A stretch of DNA of 64,000 nucleotides, taken from contig JAJVDF010000191.1 in NCBI GenBank assembly GCA_022410635.1, positions 1,529,226 through 1,593,225 of the forward strand, in the 5' to 3' direction. The translations under genes and the position numbers were made by a program. The first letter of the stretch is position 1. Each line of letters starts with the position of its first letter. Source of the stretch: Tretioscincus oriximinensis. Its lineage: Eukaryota; Chordata; Lepidosauria; Squamata; Gymnophthalmidae. The notes under the pieces were generated by a model that saw only the letters and a list, made by a program, of their open reading frames with translations, did not search any database and had not been told where the DNA came from. Of this stretch, positions 44,311 to 57,650 are shown one piece after another.

Positions 44311-44509
44311 TAAGCTGACCAGATGACCCCTTTTTGGGGTGGGTGGGTTGAAAACCCGTTTTTGGGGTGCCTCCTGGATTTTTCTGAGGAAAATAAAAAT
44401 AAAAAACAACAAAAAATATTTTTTCGAAAACATTTTCCTCAGAAAAAACTGGGAGGTACCCCAAAATCGGGTTTCTGCCCCCCCAAAAAAGGGGTCATCT
44501 GGTCAGCCC
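44311..44509. mobile_element. Foldback MITE (CTGACCAGAT family), short form
   Basis: Second hairpin copy 158 bases after the first: gctgaccagatgacccc ... ggggtcatctggtcagc. No clear target duplication. Confidence 0.8.
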
Positions 44510-44627
44510 AGGTTTCATTCATGCCAAGTCAAAGCCTCTCAAATGTAACCAGCCTCCAAAGACCCTAAGCCCCAAGGAAAGGTCAGTTGCTGGTGCTCCA
44601 AGAGCCAGCAACGTCCGACATATTTAA

Positions 44628-44960
44628 AACAACTTCCTGTTAGCAGAAAAGTCATTTCTGTGGGCAGGACCGGGCGCAGATTGCCTGAGAAAGCATTCTC
44701 CCATTCAGGGCTACATGTGGTGCAGGCTGGGAACCGTAGTCCCCATGTGGCCTGGGCGGAAGAGGCTGCCTGTTGCTTGGACCATACTTCCCAGGAGGCT
44801 CCACTGCCAGCACGACAGCTCCCATTTCATTTTCTCCACATTTATACTCCTGCTGCTGCTCTTGTTTGCTTCATGAAGCTGCTGGGCANCCAAGCTTTTA
44901 AACAAGCACATCTGGAACAAATGGCAGGTTGAAATGTATCTGATACCCATCAAGCCAGGA
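44628..44960 (+). repeat. Dispersed repeat family B, copy 4
   Basis: aacttcctgttagcag, tttctgtgggcaggacc, gctgctgctcttgtttgc, ccaagcttttaaacaagc; the right end is diverged. Confidence 0.6.
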
Positions 44961-45589
44961 ACCAAACTGCTGCCGGAAGGTGAAGAACCGGAATCTTGTG
45001 GTTTGTTGCTGTTGACAACTGGCCCCCCGTCTGCAGGAGTGGCTTGCTGTGGCCTTCATCCTGGGCCNGGGTGGGCTGCTGCTTTGGGAGCTTGATGGCT
45101 TCGCTCCAGTCCCCTTCTGAGGACCCAGGATGGTCCTTGCTATTTATGTCTGTGTTGCCCACTTAGCAGCCTCTGCTGGGTGTTTGCTGAGTTCAGTTTC
45201 TAGAGCGTGTTGCTCCTAAAGTCCACGTGTTCGGGTGGGACACGGGAGGTGTGCGGAGTCACGCGTCAACTCCTGTTCCCACCCAGGCGCAATGGGTCTG
45301 CAGGCAATACTGAAATAACACCTGCCTTATGCCGTTAGAAGCCACAATCCTGTTTTTGGCTGCAGCCATACTGTCTCTCTCTGATATTTATACTGACAGA
45401 TTTTTGTGCTCTGCTGTTTGTTGCCGTGTTCTTTGGACACTTGTCTTTCCTCTTTTCCCAACCTCTCACCTTCCCCTTCTCCATCTGCTCCCTTTCTTCC
45501 TTATCTACCCTTAACTCTCGCCACTCTCTCCATCCCTCATCCTTCCCTCTTTCTTTCTCATTTCCTCCTTTCTTCTGTCAGTCTTCAGG

Positions 45590-45663
45590 CAAAAATACCC
45601 TTGTAAGCCGCTTTGAGTCCCTTTGAAAGGTGAGAAAAGCAGGGTATAAGAACCCAGTTCTTC
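45590..45663 (+). mobile_element. tRNA-derived SINE tail cut by assembly gap
   Basis: cttgtaagccgctttgagtc, gtataagaacccagttcttc, then N. The TTC tail probably stopped the assembly. Confidence 0.8.
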
Positions 45664-46008
45664 NNNNNNNNNNNNNNNNNNNNNNNNNNNNNNNNNNNNN
45701 NNNNNNNNNNNNNNNNNNNNNNNNNNNNNNNNNNNNNNNNNNNNNNNNNNNNNNNNNNNNNNNNNNNNNNNNNNNNNNNNNNNNNNNNNNNNNNNNNNNN
45801 NNNNNNNNNNNNNNNNNNNNNNNNNNNNNNNNNNNNNNNNNNNNNNNNNNNNNNNNNNNNNNNNNNNNNNNNNNNNNNNNNNNNNNNNNNNNNNNNNNNN
45901 NNNNNNNNNNNNNNNNNNNNNNNNNNNNNNNNNNNNNNNNNNNNNNNNNNNNNNNNNNNNNNNNNNNNNNNNNNNNNNNNNNNNNNNNNNNNNNNNNNNN
46001 NNNNNNNN
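45664..46008. other. Assembly gap (345 N)
   Basis: Run of N between a SINE TTC tail and a CTTT/CTCT tract that runs on to about 46145. Content unknown; the true length may differ. Confidence 1.
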
Positions 46009-46685
46009 CTTTCTTTCTCTCTCTCTCCCTCCTTCCTTCATCTCGCAACCTTTTTTCCTCCCCATGTCTCTTTACCTTTCCCTCCTTCCACTTCCTTCTG
46101 CTCCCATCCCTCCCTCTCCTTCTCCCTCTTTTCCCTCTTTCTCCACAACTTGCCCTGGAATGGTATTAGTTCCCGGTGCTTGCAAGCTCTCCTGCGTTTC
46201 TCTCCGTGCAAAGCAATGAAATACAAAAGACTCTACCTGCTGCCCCCACGCTTGGTGCCCTCTAAAATGGCTGCCCATGTTAGTGAGAGGGAGAGGTGGG
46301 GGAGCCCAGGCTAATATTTTAAGTGTCAAAACACAAAGGCAATTCTTTCTTCAGTCCTTGTCAGATAAATTCCCTCTTGTCCATTGTATACGTTTGTTAA
46401 GAGTTGCTGTTAAGAAATATACAGTACTAAACATCATCCACACCAATAAATTATTGTTCCATTCTCACCCTGGAGTCTGATGGATTTTGTGCTTTAGAGG
46501 AACGGATGACCTGAGGCAGGAATGCAAACAATCAGGGCTCGAAAGCAGTTTGACAAACCAGAGGCAAAGGTCAGGTATCTGCCGTTCTAAGCGTAACAAT
46601 TGATGTCCCTTCCCAAAGAGAGGTCAGGGACTTCTCTGGAGAGTGGGACGAATTCTACACCAAGGGGACCTGTTGGGGTCAGCCA

Positions 46686-47447
46686 TGTGGGACATATATT
46701 AATTGGCATTAATATATATATGATATAAAATATGCTAGGATTGACCTTTGCTAGCCAAAGTGAGGCCTGTATGGAAATTTTGAAAAAATCTCTGGTCAAT
46801 CCCAGCCCCAGGANGTAAACAGGAGAAGCCAAATCTCCCTTCCTGTCCTGAGGGCATATTCTCATTCATGAAACCTTGCCAGACTGAATGGATTAATGAC
46901 ACCCATTGTGGCAAAGGGAATATCATTGTTTACCTGGCCATGCACCTGGGCTAAAACCATTAGCCTGATAGTGGCCTCGTGGAAGCCCATTAAACCATTT
47001 CTCCTATGGGTGAGTCATAGTATTCCTGTACTTAAGAATAATAGCCAGGGCAAACAAAGGCTAAAAGGGTCCATCCTGTATCTTCCCACCATACCATATT
47101 TGGCATTTCCTGACCAGGCTGCACCTCCTTGGGAGGAGAGAAACACGTAACACAGATGTCACTACCCTGACCCACATGTGCTGTATCANCCCCTTTTTTG
47201 ACATCACTGAATCAATCCATGCCTTCTGATTTATAGTCAATAAAAGACGGTGCACACCTGTGTTCTGGAGNGTCTCATAGCCCTGTGAGCCTCCTGGATC
47301 ACCTTTGAACCCAAGCTACGNTCTCCGTGTGAATCTCTTTNCACGTGTCTGCATGCATTGGATCCCGCTACCTTAGACAAGCTAAGGAGCCGAATAACGG
47401 GTAAGCGAACCCCCGTTAGGGACCAGGTGATCTGGTTATTCCTGACA
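46686..47447 (+). mobile_element. Retroviral-type LTR, copy 1 (solo, approximate ends)
   Basis: Starts tgtgggacatatattaattgg; contains AATAAA at about 47239 followed by gcctcctggatc and a ctccgtgtgaatctctt region resembling R-U5; ends near attcctgaca. Shares its order of blocks with 51191-51932. No viral genes beside it. Confidence 0.55.
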
Positions 47448-47738
47448 CATGGCTAGGAATTGCAGCCATCAGTGCCAGAGCTCTATAGCCATCTGCTCCA
47501 AAATAGATTCAGCTGAACTAACCAGGTAAGTACAAAGGTCACCCAAACCAGCCATTCAGTCCAGCTGAGGTTTTAATAAGGTTTGTTTATTGCTAATTCT
47601 GTTAGGGCAGGTCCCTGTTTTGGTTGGATGAAATCCCAGTGCAATCATTCATTTTACGCCCCCATTTCTGGACACGATTTCCAGATACACCCCGAAATGA
47701 TATCACGCAAGATGCCATTTCCGGAGCAGGAACCAGAA

Positions 47739-47998
47739 ATTGGAGCCAGTTTGGTGTAGTAGTTATAGGGTTGGACTCAGATTTGGTAGTCTCCCGGTTC
47801 AATTCCCCAATTCTCCATGAAAGCCAGCTGGTTGACCTTGGGCTAGTCACAGTTGTTTAGAACTCTCTTAGCCCCACCTACTTCACAGGGTGTCTGTTGT
47901 GGAGAAAGCAACAAAAGCTATGTGCACCACCCTATAGTTGGTCGTCCTGAGACCTTCGGGTATAGGGCGGAATATAAGTACAAAGAAATAAATAAATG
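47739..47998 (+). mobile_element. Sauria-type SINE, full length
   Basis: Head agccagtttggtgtagtag with box A, box B near ccggttcaattcc, middle cacctacttcacagggtg, tail gggcggaatataagtac and (AAAT)n. Confidence 0.85.
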
Positions 47999-48499
47999 GC
48001 ACCATAAATGATGCCATTTCTGGAACAGGAACCAGAAATTACATCACTCAAGATGTCAAGATCTCCTAATTCAAAATTGTCCTACAGCCTGCACACTGCC
48101 ACTGCTTAGAAGCATGTTCCTGCCTTGCGCCAAGGCCCCAGGGCTGCCCCACACATGTTCACCTGGCCCCTGGTGCAGCCCTGCATGCGCCTGCTCAGCT
48201 CCCAGCACAAATCTATTTATTTGCATTTCTATACCGCCTGAGATACAGCCCCTGCTGCATGGACTCATAACCTTGGAAGTGCCTTCCAGGTCTGAGTCTA
48301 CAATTCTAGTGTATAAGACGCACCATATAATTCTAGAGATACTGTATGATTCTAGCGCATAAGACACACTATAAATGGCAGTAAGTATGGTAAGTATTTG
48401 TGCAATCAAGGAATTCTTGGGCTTGGAGCAGCGCTGAGAGACGTGTATGAATTGTTTATGATTTATTGGGAAACTCACCTGTGAATTCTTGTGCAGCAA

Positions 48500-48925
48500 T
48501 AAGAACATAAGAACACAAGAAGAGCCATCCTGGATCGAGCCAGAGCCCACCTAGTCCAGCCTTCTGTCNCACANAGAGGCCCACCAGATGCACCTTGGCA
48601 GCCTGAACAGAGGAAAGCAAAATATGCTCCTGTTCATGACTCCCTGCAAATGGTATTTCAGGAGTCCTGCCCGTTGCTCCATCCCAGAGGCAGCATCCAG
48701 ACATCCATCCTAGTATCCATTTATACCCTTGGTGTCCATAAACCTGTCTAGTCCTGTCCTGAAGCTATCCAAGCTGTTAGCTACCTCCACCTCTTCAGGA
48801 AGTAAATCCCACAGGCCGATGACCCTCTGGGTGAAAAAATACTTTCCTTTGTCTGTTCTCACTTTTCTGCCCAGCAGTTTCAAGGAGGGCCCTCTGGTCC
48901 TAGTGTTGTGTGATAGAGAAAATTG
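48500..48925 (-). mobile_element. CR1 LINE 3' end and ORF2 C-terminus
   Basis: Antisense. The tail cataagaacacaagaag is followed by the 3' UTR; the - strand frame 48964-48710 reads [20 protein letters not shown] and [14 protein letters not shown], as in the 25-kb copy. Fragment only. Confidence 0.85.
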
Positions 48926-49631
48926 TGCCTCGCTCCATTTCCTGCTTGGTGATGTCACTTCCAAGCCCTGCTTATGAAAAAGGCACCCCAGGGCCCGGAA
49001 GTGACATCACGAATGACATTTCCGGTCCCGCCCTCGAAAGTGAACTTCACCAAATTTTGCGTGTGTGATAATCCCTCCAAAACCCCCAAGAGTTCCAGGC
49101 TCGGGGCAGAGGATTACTGGTGCAAATTACCCATCACTGGTTTGCAGAGATCAACCCACCCATAGCTTGTGAGTCCTTAAGCTTTCATCATAGCTGCCTC
49201 ATTTCACAAGACGGTTTCTGCCCAGGAAAGTAGCCGTGCCTTTTGTTTGCAAATGTTTTCTGTGAGGCCCATCTGACACAAGCAGGTTTGAGAAAGGCAT
49301 TTCAGAGAGGCAAAGGCATTCTGGTGGGAATTTCAGGGGTTGGCCCGTATGACTGGACACCCCAGTTACAGCAAACGGTGATATATGGAGGGAAATCTTG
49401 TGGGGACGGATGGACGGACGGACCCACCGTTATCGCAGGCCCTGAGTGCAAGGGAAGGAAATGCTATTTTTAGCTTAGAGCAAAGAAGATTTAAGCAGAG
49501 AGATTTCAACAGTTTTGAAAGCATTTCTCAAGTAAGAATTAGGATGAAAATGCCTCGGACCTAGTTAATAGGACCTCGATTTTCTGCTTGGGTTACCATA
49601 AGGTCATTTCAGCAAGTACATAAGAATATAA

Positions 49632-49812
49632 GGCCATGTCTCCACTGAGCCTTATTCTGGGTTATATCTCGGCACAGAGCTTGGTCATCCACATGCCAGT
49701 GTAGGCTGTGGCAGGCCCCATTCGGGGCCTGCCATAGCCTACACTAGCATGTAGATGGCACATTCCTATTCTGAGATATAGCCAAGAAGAAGGCTCAGTT
49801 GGGATGGGGCTC
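49632..49812. repeat. Foldback MITE family C
   Basis: Almost the same sequence as 15770-15950, including the palindrome ggcaggcccc-attc-ggggcctgcc. Confidence 0.75.
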
Positions 49813-49879
49813 AAGAGAACCCAAGGAAGTCTTGTGTTAATTCCAGCAAGTGTTGTTTACAAAGCCAGCAGCCTCTGTT

Positions 49880-50137
49880 GAAATGTATTTATTTATTTGT
49901 ACTTATATCCCGCCCTATACCCGAAGGTCTCAGGCCAGCCAATCATAGGGCGGTGCACATAGCTTTTGTTGCTTTCTCCACAACAGACACCCTGTGGAGT
50001 AGGTGGGGCTGAGAGAGTTTAAAGAGCTGTAACTGGCCCAAGGTCACCCAGCTGGCTTTCGTGGAGGAGTGGGGAATCGAACCGGGAGGCTACCAGATAA
50101 GAGTCCAACGCTCTAACCACTACACCGAACTGGCTCT
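49880..50137 (-). mobile_element. Sauria-type SINE, full length
   Basis: Antisense: tail tttatttgtacttatatccc, middle accctgtggagtaggtggg, head ctctaaccactacaccgaac and tggctct. GAAATGT occurs at both flanks as a probable target duplication. Confidence 0.85.
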
Positions 50138-51190
50138 CGAAATGTCCTCTTTGACATGCCTGTTCAAGATGCAGAGCTCCGGCCTTCCTTTTTTTCTGGT
50201 AACCCTCTTTCAGCCGAACCAGAGCAAAACACCTGTACCTACAAGCAACTTGGTGTGAAATGAGGGTCTTCTGAAGATGCCAGTTAAGTTGCCATATTGG
50301 GATGCATCCAAACAGTGTTGGACGGTTTCTGCAAATGGGGAAATTTCAGCCGATGCTGCCTGCCTTTCAAGCCACAGCTGCTTAAAGCACAGCAGGGTCT
50401 CCCTTGGGTAGGCTGCCCCCTATAAGTGGGGACCTCTATAAACACCTTCTTATGCTGTCCTAAATATCGCCGCTTATCTTGGGATAGGCCCTGGTCTTAT
50501 AAAGTTTAAGCACTATTGACAGTCATTAATTCATTTGTGGAATAAGCCTGTTGCCTGCGTTTAATGCAATGGTGTGTGTGCATGTGTAGCCTATTCTTCC
50601 TCCCCACTTCATGTCCCTCCTTCCCTCTTCCTTGCTGTTCCTTCCCTAATGTAGCTGCAGGGCTGCAATTGCAGCTTCCATGACAATTGCTGCTGTGACT
50701 TTGCAACATTGATGACATCACTTCAGGCCCTGGTATTCGTCCAAATATTGTCCAATTGCAGAGCCTCTAGGGACTATTGTGACTCTGAGAAATATATATA
50801 GAGATTTGCACTTCACTACCTACCGTTCTATACCCAAAGGCCTCAGGGTGGTGAACAATAAGACATGGTTAATACTTGGGTGGGAATGGTTGCCGGTCAA
50901 TCGTGTCTGACTCCTTGTGGATGGGAGACCAAGAAAACCCATGCCTGGGGACTAGATCAAGAAGCTTTAAATCCCAGAAAAAGCCAAAAGTGCATTCTTG
51001 TTAAATTGTTCAGTCACCAGGAGTGCAATCTGGTGGTCCCGTAGAGGGACCAGGCCAGAGGGGGGCCCTAACTTAGAGGCCACTACAATGCCAGTCCTGT
51101 GCTCTGGCGATACTTTCTGCCCAATTTAGCAGAAAGCTTTTTTCCTCTTCTGAGGTAAACTTTGATAGGGAAAACTTTGTCGGGGTTCTC

Positions 51191-51932
51191 TGTTACGAAT
51201 ATATTAATTGGCATAATATATTTTGATATAAAAATACACAAGCATTGGTCTCCTAAAGCACAGGCCTAAAATCTGCAGAAATTTTGGGAAAATTCCAGCC
51301 CAGGGTGTTGCAAGAGAGCTAATCTCCCTTCCTGCCCTGAAGCAACACCCATCTTTGCCATGTTTACCTGCACCCATTATCTCTAGGTGCTTTCATTATC
51401 TCAGGAGCTTTGGCTTGATGACATTAATCAACTGCCTGATGGCCTTAGGAAGTTCTGGCTATCACCTCTCCAGGAGGTGAACGACCGGTCACAGGTCCTG
51501 GCAGCTGCAGAGATCAATCTTGTACCACCCAAACCATGCCCATATTTGGAGTTTCCTGACACAGGCTGCACCCCTTGGGAGGAGGGAGAAATGTCACACA
51601 GGTGTCACAACCTGGGACCACCTCCGGTCCGCCCCAAACCACACCTTCNGAACACCCATTCTCTGATGTTTGTTTTCTTGTACACGCCTTCTGATCTCAT
51701 GTCAATAAAAAGGAGCGCACAGGGGTGCTCTGGAGGTTCCATACCCACGTGGGCCTCCTAGATCTTGCCTCTTGATCTAAGCTTATAGCCTCTGCGTGAG
51801 TTCTTGTAGGGAGTCAGATTCTACACGTGTCCATATCCTGAGGATCAGCTGCTTCTGATGTGCTGGCAACCTTAATAACCTGGTAGCAACCCCCCGTTAG
51901 ACCCTTTAAGTCCATGTATCAATCTTATAACA
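51191..51932 (+). mobile_element. Retroviral-type LTR, copy 2 (solo, approximate ends)
   Basis: Starts tgttacgaatatattaattgg; AATAAA at about 51702, then ggtgctctggaggttcc and gggcctcctagatc; ends near ttataaca. About the same length as 46686-47447 but clearly diverged. No convincing target duplication. Confidence 0.5.
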
Positions 51933-52336
51933 AGAGATGACTGACGGTGTATTAGAATATCTTTCCTGCAATAAGTGACAGAAGGACTGGAGACCTCCTG
52001 CATCAGTTGGGTTATATTGGTGTGGTAGGTACCATCTGCCACATTCCTGCAGGGGATGCAGAACAGCCCATCATGAGAACCAGCTTAGAGAGATGCCATC
52101 TGGGTATTGTAGGGCTGCCATATGTCCCGGAAAGGCAGGACATTCCTGGATTTGGGGACTAAAATATACTCCCGTGGGTTTAAGGCAAAGGATGTCAGGG
52201 CTGATGGGTGCAGCACGATCAAAACTTCCTGGGTCCTGGAAAGACCCTCGGAGCGTACCGTAGCTGCTCCTCTACAGGAGGCGGAGTTTCGCGCCTGCTG
52301 TCAGGCAGAGTGCGCCAACTCTCCTCCTTGCAGAGG

Positions 52337-52563
52337 AACATAACATAAGAAGAGCCATACTGGATCNGGCCACAGCCCATCAAGTCCAGCCTTCTGTGTC
52401 ACCCAGAGGCCCACCAGATGCACCTGGGCAGTCCGAACAGAGGAAAGCAAAATATGCTCCTGTTCATGACTCCCTGCAAATGGCATTTCTGGAGTCCTGC
52501 CTGTTGCTCCATCCTGGATGCAGCATCCAGACATCCATCCTAGTATCCATTTATACCCTTGGG
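52337..52563 (-). mobile_element. CR1 LINE tail
   Basis: Antisense 3' UTR: cataagaagagccatactgg ... gcccaccagatgcacctgg ... catccatcctagtatcc. Confidence 0.8.
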
Positions 52564-54274
52564 GTTTTGAGGAGATCAGAGCCTTTGTGCAGGTCTGTTC
52601 TAACTGTCTCACCACAAGTGTGTGTGTGTGTTTGCGTGTGTGCCCCCCTTGTTCCATTACCGTGCAATAGCTACTCTGACGGGTCCCTCTATAAAGTTTT
52701 CCTGGGAAAAAATGCAGAAGTGGNTTACATCCTTGTAGGGAGAAGGCTTTAGAGCAGGCTGCTCCGGTCTCCCGTTTGCTCTGCTGCTGAGCTACAGCCA
52801 CTCTCACGGGTCCCTTGGTGCAGTTTTCTTGGAAGAGATGCCGAAGTGGTTTGTCATTTCCTATTTTCAGGCAGAGGATTAAAGCTTTCTGCTTTCTAGT
52901 CAGTCTTGTCCTTCGGATCTAAATTATAACTCTCTCATTCCTGTTCAAAAGTAACGCAGCACTCAAGGGGATTTGGAGCCCATGGAGAAAGCAGCTTGTT
53001 TCTGAAAGCCCCAAAGAATGTGCACATTTAGGCTTCTGCACCACCTAGTGAGCCCAGATAAAATCGGGGGAAAAGGCTAGATTGAGAACTGGGCTGTTGG
53101 CAAGGGACTAAATACGTATTTTGGTCCTGCGTAAAATCTGCTGGAAAACTGGACAGGCCACAGTGTGTATCGTTTGTCTCACCAAACCTCTTACAGATCT
53201 TCAAACTGGGCAGAACTTTGGCTCCTGGATAAATTGGTCAGAGCCTTGTAATAAGGAACAGGCCTTTCCTGTTAAGAATAAATGCTAGCTGGATTCAAGA
53301 ATATTGCAGGAAATGAAGGGAAAAAAGAAACTTGAGATTCCACCTTTTGTGGTGACGTGTCAAACTAATTCAAACAGAAATTGGTTCCAAATTGAATAGG
53401 GCTGTGGGTAGAGTTCGAGTTCGAACCAAACTGCCTGTTCAGTTTCACACCAAAGTTTTCTTTTTGCCTTTTAACAAACCTACAAATATATCTTGTTCAA
53501 CGGAGATTCAAAGGCACTGAACTGAACCTCCTGCTGTTTGAGGATAATGTTTCAATTGAAACTGGATCGGCCCCTCCCTGTTCAGCCCAATTTGAATCAA
53601 ACACACACAAAAGACAAGGAGTAGCCATGATCTGGATCAGAATTTCTAGCACAGGGGTCCTGTAGTGTATTAGGGACTGACAAGAAAATGCTAGTAGCTT
53701 CTCCTTTCTCATCTCTTCTTTTTGGTTCCCGTCCATCACTTGTTTATACTGCAACACTCTGAAGCTTTTACACTTCCCACCACAACACAAAAGCCTTTCT
53801 TGATTTTCAAGCAGCCCCTGNTCACTCTGGACACTGTTTCTTTTTAGTTCCCAGTCAGTCTTTATGGCTGTATTCGCATTACACCTAAAAATGGATATAA
53901 CTGCGACGTAAATGTCCCCCATGCGCATAAAAACCAAATTGGAAGTGCTTTTGCATCCACCTAGACGTACAGCAGTAATTTCTGCAGCACAGTTCGTGGC
54001 CAAATTCCGTCACCGCTGTTCCTTTTTGTCATTCGCGTTAATAGCGCTCCGGCTGAAGAACTCTTCGTAGCCGCTCTGACATGCGCGCGCATGCCTGTCT
54101 TGGAGTCAAGCTGAACTGTGACGAGACAGGAGCTCCAGCCAATAGCGAACGGGGGCTGCAGACGAAACATTTCCGACCAGTTTCTCCTGATCCCCATTCT
54201 GCGCACACACCCACAGTCTCATCCTACTTTTTCGCCAGGGAGAGAGAAGGCCAGCCTGGATTCCATGGCAGTCT
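52564..54274. other. Intergenic stretch, nothing recognised
   Basis: Includes a short GT run (52616-52640). No coding exon with conserved protein sequence is visible on either strand. Confidence 0.4.
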
Positions 54275-54565
54275 TCCACCCAGTTAAGACAGCTTGGATA
54301 GTTTCAAGACAGGACTAGACAGGTTTATGGACACCAAGGGTATAAATGGATACTAGGATGGATGTCTGGATGTTTCCTCTGGGATGGAGCAACAGGCAGG
54401 ACTCCTGAGATACCATTTGCAGGGAGTCATGAACAGGAGCATATTTGGCTTTCCTCTGTTCGGACTGCCAGGTGCATCTGGTGGGCCTCTGTGTGAGACA
54501 GATTGTGGACTTGATGGGCTGTGGCCTGATCCAGGATGGCTCTTGTTATGTTCTTATGTTCAGTT
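54275..54565 (+). mobile_element. CR1 LINE 3' end
   Basis: Sense copy from gacaggactagacaggttt through ggatgtctggatgtttcc to the terminal TTCTTATG-like repeats. Confidence 0.8.
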
Positions 54566-55914
54566 CCATGTTGTCAGCGACTTCCCAAATAAATTAGCAC
54601 AGGCTCTCCTCCACGATGAAGAGCCCCCTTTCCACTCAGGGGGAACAGCCTGCCGTGTAGGGTTGCCCAGGCGTTGGGCCGGCGGGGCGAGTCGTGTGCC
54701 CCTCAACCCCCTTCCTGACCTTCGCCTGCCGCCGCCGCTTTTCNCCTTGCAGGGTCTGCCGGCAGCACTGATTAGAAAGTGGGGTCTTCACTGTTGCTCT
54801 TCCTTCTCCCTCCCTCTCTGGATAAAAAAATATTTGCAATGCACACTGAACATTGGTGCCCCGTGAGTGGAGAAGGNAATTGGGTGCCACTGAATGGGGT
54901 GGGGGGCAAGAGGCAGGTGGCCCATCAACCAGCTGCTGCCTCTCTCTCCCTTGCTAGAAAAATGGGTTTCTCCAGTTTCCTCTGCAGTTGGGCGAGAGGC
55001 ATTCAGCAGTCTACACGTGTGCCACACGCAGGCTCTTAACGTGCAGTGAATACGGGCGCGAAATTCGGCGTCCACCACGGGTTCTCTTTGCACTAACTTC
55101 AGGATCCCATCACTTGGCATTTGTATTGCTCTTCTGTAGCACAGCTTGCTAGAAATAGTCTGTCTTTGGGCACTTGGTCCGGAGAAGTAGATTTATCCTA
55201 CAAAAACTCGCACTGCCAACGTTTTTTAAAAAAAAGTCTTTTAAGACGTTACAAGATTCTCTTTTCCAGAAGCACAAAAATGTTTGTGCTCATCTCTCAT
55301 ATTCTCTCTTTGCCTGATGAACAAGAACTGAAACTGGAGGTACGAAAAGAGCAAAATACAATTCCCACAATTTCAGGCTTGACAGAAAATCAAATGACAA
55401 ATAATATATAAAACTTAAGTCAAAATGCTGCATATATTAGGAATAGAACCTACATCTATATAACACACCTGCTATCATCGCACAGGCATACAAAGCCTGG
55501 ACAAAACTAGATAGTTATATAGAAATGAGACCTTTTTTTAATCATTCTATGAGCCTGGGCTAAGATTTATCAGATGCTTGAAAAGAGTCTGTGGAAATGG
55601 TCCCAAGGCCTTCGGGTATGGGGTGGGGTATAAATATAAATTATTATTATAATCATCATCATCAATAATAATAATAATTCATAATAATAATATGTGAAAA
55701 CCTTTCATAGCATGAAAGGACTTTCGTCGGCGACCTGTGGATGACACGTGGCACTTTTCCCAGGGATCGGTTGCCATTTCATATGGACACATGGCTTCTG
55801 CCTGTGGCAGCTAAAACTATTGTGTACTAAGATAATGGCTTTGTGTTGTATATGATTTATGAATGCTTTGTCTATTTTTGATTTTTGTATAACTATTGTA
55901 TTTTTTAGAATGTA

Positions 55915-56114
55915 AGAGGCTGACCAGATGACCCGTTTTTTGGGGCGGTTGAAAACCCATTTTTGGGGTGGCTAATGGTTTTTTCTGAGGAAAAAATATT
56001 TTTAAAAAATTGAAAAAAAATTTTTNGGAAAACTTTTTCCTCAGAAAAAACTGGGAGGCACCCCAAAACTGGGTTTTCAATCCCCCCCCCCAAAAAAGCG
56101 GTCATCTGGTCAGC
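55915..56114. mobile_element. Foldback MITE (CTGACCAGAT family), short form
   Basis: ggctgaccagatgacccg ... cggtcatctggtcagc with a long near-perfect hairpin; centre A/T-rich. Confidence 0.8.
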
Positions 56115-57620
56115 ATTTTCACCTCCAAAAATGGAGCGGAAATGGAGTGAGTGTAGCTTGAAATCCACCAGCCCGGGTTGCTATAACAACAAAATCTCTG
56201 CTTTACTATTCATTGACTGCCATTGAATTTGCTGCCACCTCTGGCCAGATCTTGTCATTGCAGTAAAAATATATATTGGTATTTTCCTCACTAGTTCATT
56301 GTTGCCAGCTGGTGACAAAAAATAAAAATGGAATAGAATAAAATAAAAAAAGAATAGGATAAAAATAGAAGAGAATAAAGAAACCATTAGTTCAGAATAT
56401 TTTTTCTCACTTTCCTCTTCTAAACCCTGGGTGTGTTTTATGGTCAGGTGCATCCTATAGTGTGAAAAATACAGTATGTAATTTTGTTCATGATTTATAT
56501 TCATGTGCAATTACAGTGGCTGTCTTATATATGTGGGTTCTGTTGTTCTTGATATCGTATACAGCATTTGGACTTGGGGGTTTTATATGAAAAAAGCAAC
56601 CATTCTCTGAACCAATCAAATGAAAATGGGGTGCTATTGAATCAGCAGTCCTGCTGTTTGAGAAGAGTTCTTAGAGGAGCTGAAAATTAGATTGGTCAAG
56701 TGGCAACAGTAGCAATCCCAGTATAAAGTATTTATTTAATACTCAACAATTAACACAAAGTCATCTTTTTAATTATTTTTTTTCTTTTTACAGTAAATAA
56801 AAATGTATTACTCCCCCCCATGCATGATCACTCTATTAATCTAAGCCTTTTTTTTAATTTTAAATGTGAAAAAATAAAGTGTTTCCCTCCTCATTTCACC
56901 TTTTAATCATACCGCTAACGTGTGGTGTTGCACATAAATGGAGTCAAAATGTAGAATTATATTAAGCCGAGCACGTGGTTTTGCAATAACTTGTAATTTT
57001 GTTCTTTTTTTCCCATCTTTACATAAAATGTCAAAAATGAATCCATAAACCATCCCCATAAAAATAAATATCCCATGAGAAAGAGGTCCACAGCATCCCA
57101 GCTTTTTATAAGGATCGCCATGTTTAAAACAGCCACATGCTTTGCCTGCCAAATGTAGTGTTTTGGGGGTCGGGTTCTAGCAAAATGGCGGAACGGCCAC
57201 AGAATCAACCCATCTCCCTGGAAACTCGAGAGGCAACTTAGCTACAGTACGGATGCAGACAGGAAGAACCGGACTAAGAAACATTCTACTGGAACAAAGT
57301 GTTCAGAATTCACACGAGACGCCGGCAGAATGTTAAGTGAGTAAAGGTTATACAGTGGAGTAAAAGGTTAACGGTATCCACCAGAAGGTCTTTGAGCTAT
57401 TCACAAACTCCCGATGTATCCGAAAGCTGAATCGTTGTGGGAAATAGAAAATAAATTTGGTTATTTAACTGCCTGGGTTTTGGAATTCTGTGGTGGAATT
57501 CAAAATGCTGGTTGGCACTCTCTAACAAGCTCTACCTTTCGAGATACCCATGGGTGATCCTCAAGGGCGTAATTCCTCAGGGTCCTGAAAACAAAAAAAG
57601 ATGTGATTTCCTAAACGTGT
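56115..57620. other. Intergenic stretch before the GET4 3' end
   Basis: AT-rich. 56907-57170 on the - strand reads like a LINE 3' end fragment (AT-rich, ends near caaaatggcgg at 57181). No gene. Confidence 0.35.
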
Positions 57621-57644
57621 AAAGCAAGAAATGACGGTTTCAGC

Positions 57645-57650
57645 TTTATT
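57645..57650 (-). terminator. GET4: Candidate GET4 poly(A) signal
   Basis: AATAAA on the - strand, about 320 bases past the GET4 stop. It is the first canonical hexamer downstream in that direction, so the 3' UTR would be about 57625-57971. No transcript evidence is available. Confidence 0.5.

Noticed and set aside
45511..46169. Frames across the N run
   Set aside because: They exist only because N codons were read through.
54640..54775. Small GC-rich patch as a promoter or CpG island
   Set aside because: Only about 130 bases long, no gene start beside it, and surrounded by repeats.
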